Positions 6,242-6,621 of a DNA stretch of 6,621 nt are shown piece after piece. Source of the DNA: PNKC01 sp038323265 (GTDB lineage: Bacteria > Chloroflexota > Dehalococcoidia > Tepidiformales > Tepidiformaceae); the NCBI GenBank assembly GCA_038323265.1, contig JBBQGT010000156.1, positions 1 to 6,621 of the forward strand, given 5' to 3'. Under the pieces are notes generated by a model that made no database searches, was not told where the DNA came from, and saw only the letters and a list, made by a program, of their open reading frames with translations. The position numbers and the translations under genes are program-made. Numbering within the stretch: position 1 is the first letter of the stretch; each line of letters begins with the position of its first letter.

Positions 6242-6548
6242 CCTCAGTCGCCAGGCCACGAAGAGCACAATGCCCGCCAGCAGAAACGGCTTCCGTCCGA
6301 ACACGTGGCTTGAGCTTCAGGACGAGCGGCACAGTCACCGTCGAGGCGAGCAGATAGATCGCGTATCCTCCCTCGGCGGGAGCTTGAACCCGCAGTGGTC
6401 GGCCAAGATCTGCGGTGGTTTAGCGGCCACGATCGACTGATCCAGTGTGCTGATGAACATCGCGATGATCAGTGCCCATTACGAGAAACTTCTGGCGTGA
6501 CGTGAGGTGCCCACCCGACGCGCGCGTTTCGATCGACCCCTGCGTTAT
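6242..6548 (-). pseudogene. Decayed N-terminus of an EmrB/QacA-type (DHA2) MFS drug exporter
   Basis: Read on the minus strand from 6548, the sequence gives pieces of one familiar transporter N-terminus in successive frames. First TQGSIETRASGGHLTSRQKF-LVM (to about 6477), then ALIIAMFISTLDQSIVAA with a degraded ALP.I..DLGGF segment (about 6475-6376). Next comes EGGYAIYLLASTVTVPLVLK (about 6374-6306), then VFGRKPFLLAGIVLFVAWRL (about 6304-6245). In order these match TM1 with the LDqTIV motif, the TaYlLastvtvPl segment, motif A (GkLsDlFGRKp) and TM3 of DHA2-family proton-driven multidrug exporters. At least three frameshifts are needed. Motif A has lost its Asp. Only about 100 of roughly 500 residues remain; the homology ends beside the stop of the converging surface gene. 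It cannot be functional. Family identity is from motif memory, not a search. Confidence 0.72.
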
Positions 6549-6553
6549 GAACG

Positions 6554-6559
6554 TCCCCT
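6554..6559 (-). promoter_or_regulatory. Relic Shine-Dalgarno of the MFS pseudogene
   Basis: On the minus strand AGGGGA (6559 down to 6554) lies five bases before ATA at 6548-6546, exactly where the exporter-like reading begins. The spacing is right for a start codon, so the ATA may be a mutated ATG. This marks the probable old 5' end of the decayed gene. Confidence 0.4.
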
Positions 6560-6568
6560 GCCCGGCTC

Positions 6569-6597
6569 TTGTTACAACCCCCTGAAGGCCGTATCAA
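6569..6597 (-). promoter_or_regulatory. Weak promoter-like pair upstream of the MFS pseudogene
   Basis: On the minus strand TTGATA (6597-6592, 5 of 6 to TTGACA) is 17 bases from TAACAA (6574-6569, 3 of 6 to TATAAT). It sits just upstream of the relic ribosome site. The -10 match is poor, so this is only a possible remnant promoter. Confidence 0.2.
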
Positions 6598-6600
6598 CAT

Positions 6601-6618
6601 CCCAGCCCGGGGCTTGGG
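6601..6618. other. GC-rich imperfect hairpin at the window edge
   Basis: CCCAGCC and GGCTTGGG can pair in a 7-bp stem with one bulged T and a 3-base loop. It may belong to a terminator or repeat of the next gene outside the window; what follows cannot be seen. Confidence 0.3.
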
Positions 6619-6621
6619 CTA

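Noticed and set aside
6221..6290. tRNA-like 5' start (GGGCGGTAGCTCAG) at the end of the surface gene
   Set aside because: No matching GAGC for the D stem, no T arm with TTCGA and no complementary acceptor end within 100 bases. The first bases are also the gene's final codons.
6453..6500. Short plus-strand frame MNIAMISAHYEKLLA, resembling a glycosyltransferase N-terminus
   Set aside because: Only 15 codons, no good ribosome site, and it lies antisense to the exporter remnant, which explains the sequence better.

Overview
The window reads as bacterial chromosome from a GC-rich organism. The best guess is a Chloroflexota-type monoderm (moderate to low confidence). That guess rests on one large secreted protein with a Thr/Pro/Ala stalk (TSTPVPPTATA-type repeats) and a C-terminal membrane anchor. 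It also fits the solute-binding protein, permease, permease order of the transporter genes. No marker gene here fixes the taxonomy.

Left half (1-2765, + strand): the 3' part of an oligopeptide/dipeptide-type ABC importer operon. It begins inside the gene for an extracellular solute-binding protein of family 5 (SBP_bac_5), whose start lies outside the window. Next comes a 109-base gap carrying a perfect 15-bp hairpin, then two inner-membrane permease genes of the DppB/OppB and DppC/OppC types. The second permease's Shine-Dalgarno overlaps the first one's stop codon. Together these encode the capture and channel parts of a peptide (or similar solute) importer. The ATPase genes that power such importers do not follow; the operon stops and a tRNA begins.

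Middle (2766-3397): a complete tRNA-Ala (anticodon GGC, CCA encoded, G3-U70 wobble present) with a plausible promoter in front. Behind it is about 460 bases without an intact gene. That stretch holds a short polypyrimidine tract and the frameshifted remnant of a PKD-like extracellular domain. It also holds a palindrome close to the CRP/FNR-family operator consensus, about 55 bases upstream of the next gene.

Right half (3398-6229, + strand): one 943-residue secreted, membrane-anchored surface protein. In order it has a signal peptide, an N-terminal beta-rich domain, a bacterial Ig-like domain, three fibronectin-III-like repeats, a low-complexity stalk with five 33-base tandem units, a short membrane-proximal domain, and a C-terminal transmembrane anchor with a basic tail. 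Its ligand is unknown.

End (6230-6621): no intact gene. On the minus strand there is a decayed N-terminus of an EmrB/QacA-type (DHA2) major facilitator drug exporter. Its homology is spread over three or four reading frames and it is cut off near the surface gene's 3' end. The surface gene therefore sits between two gene remnants, just downstream of a tRNA, which suggests an accessory or turnover region. I found no mobile-element gene, CRISPR array or clearly new multi-gene system.
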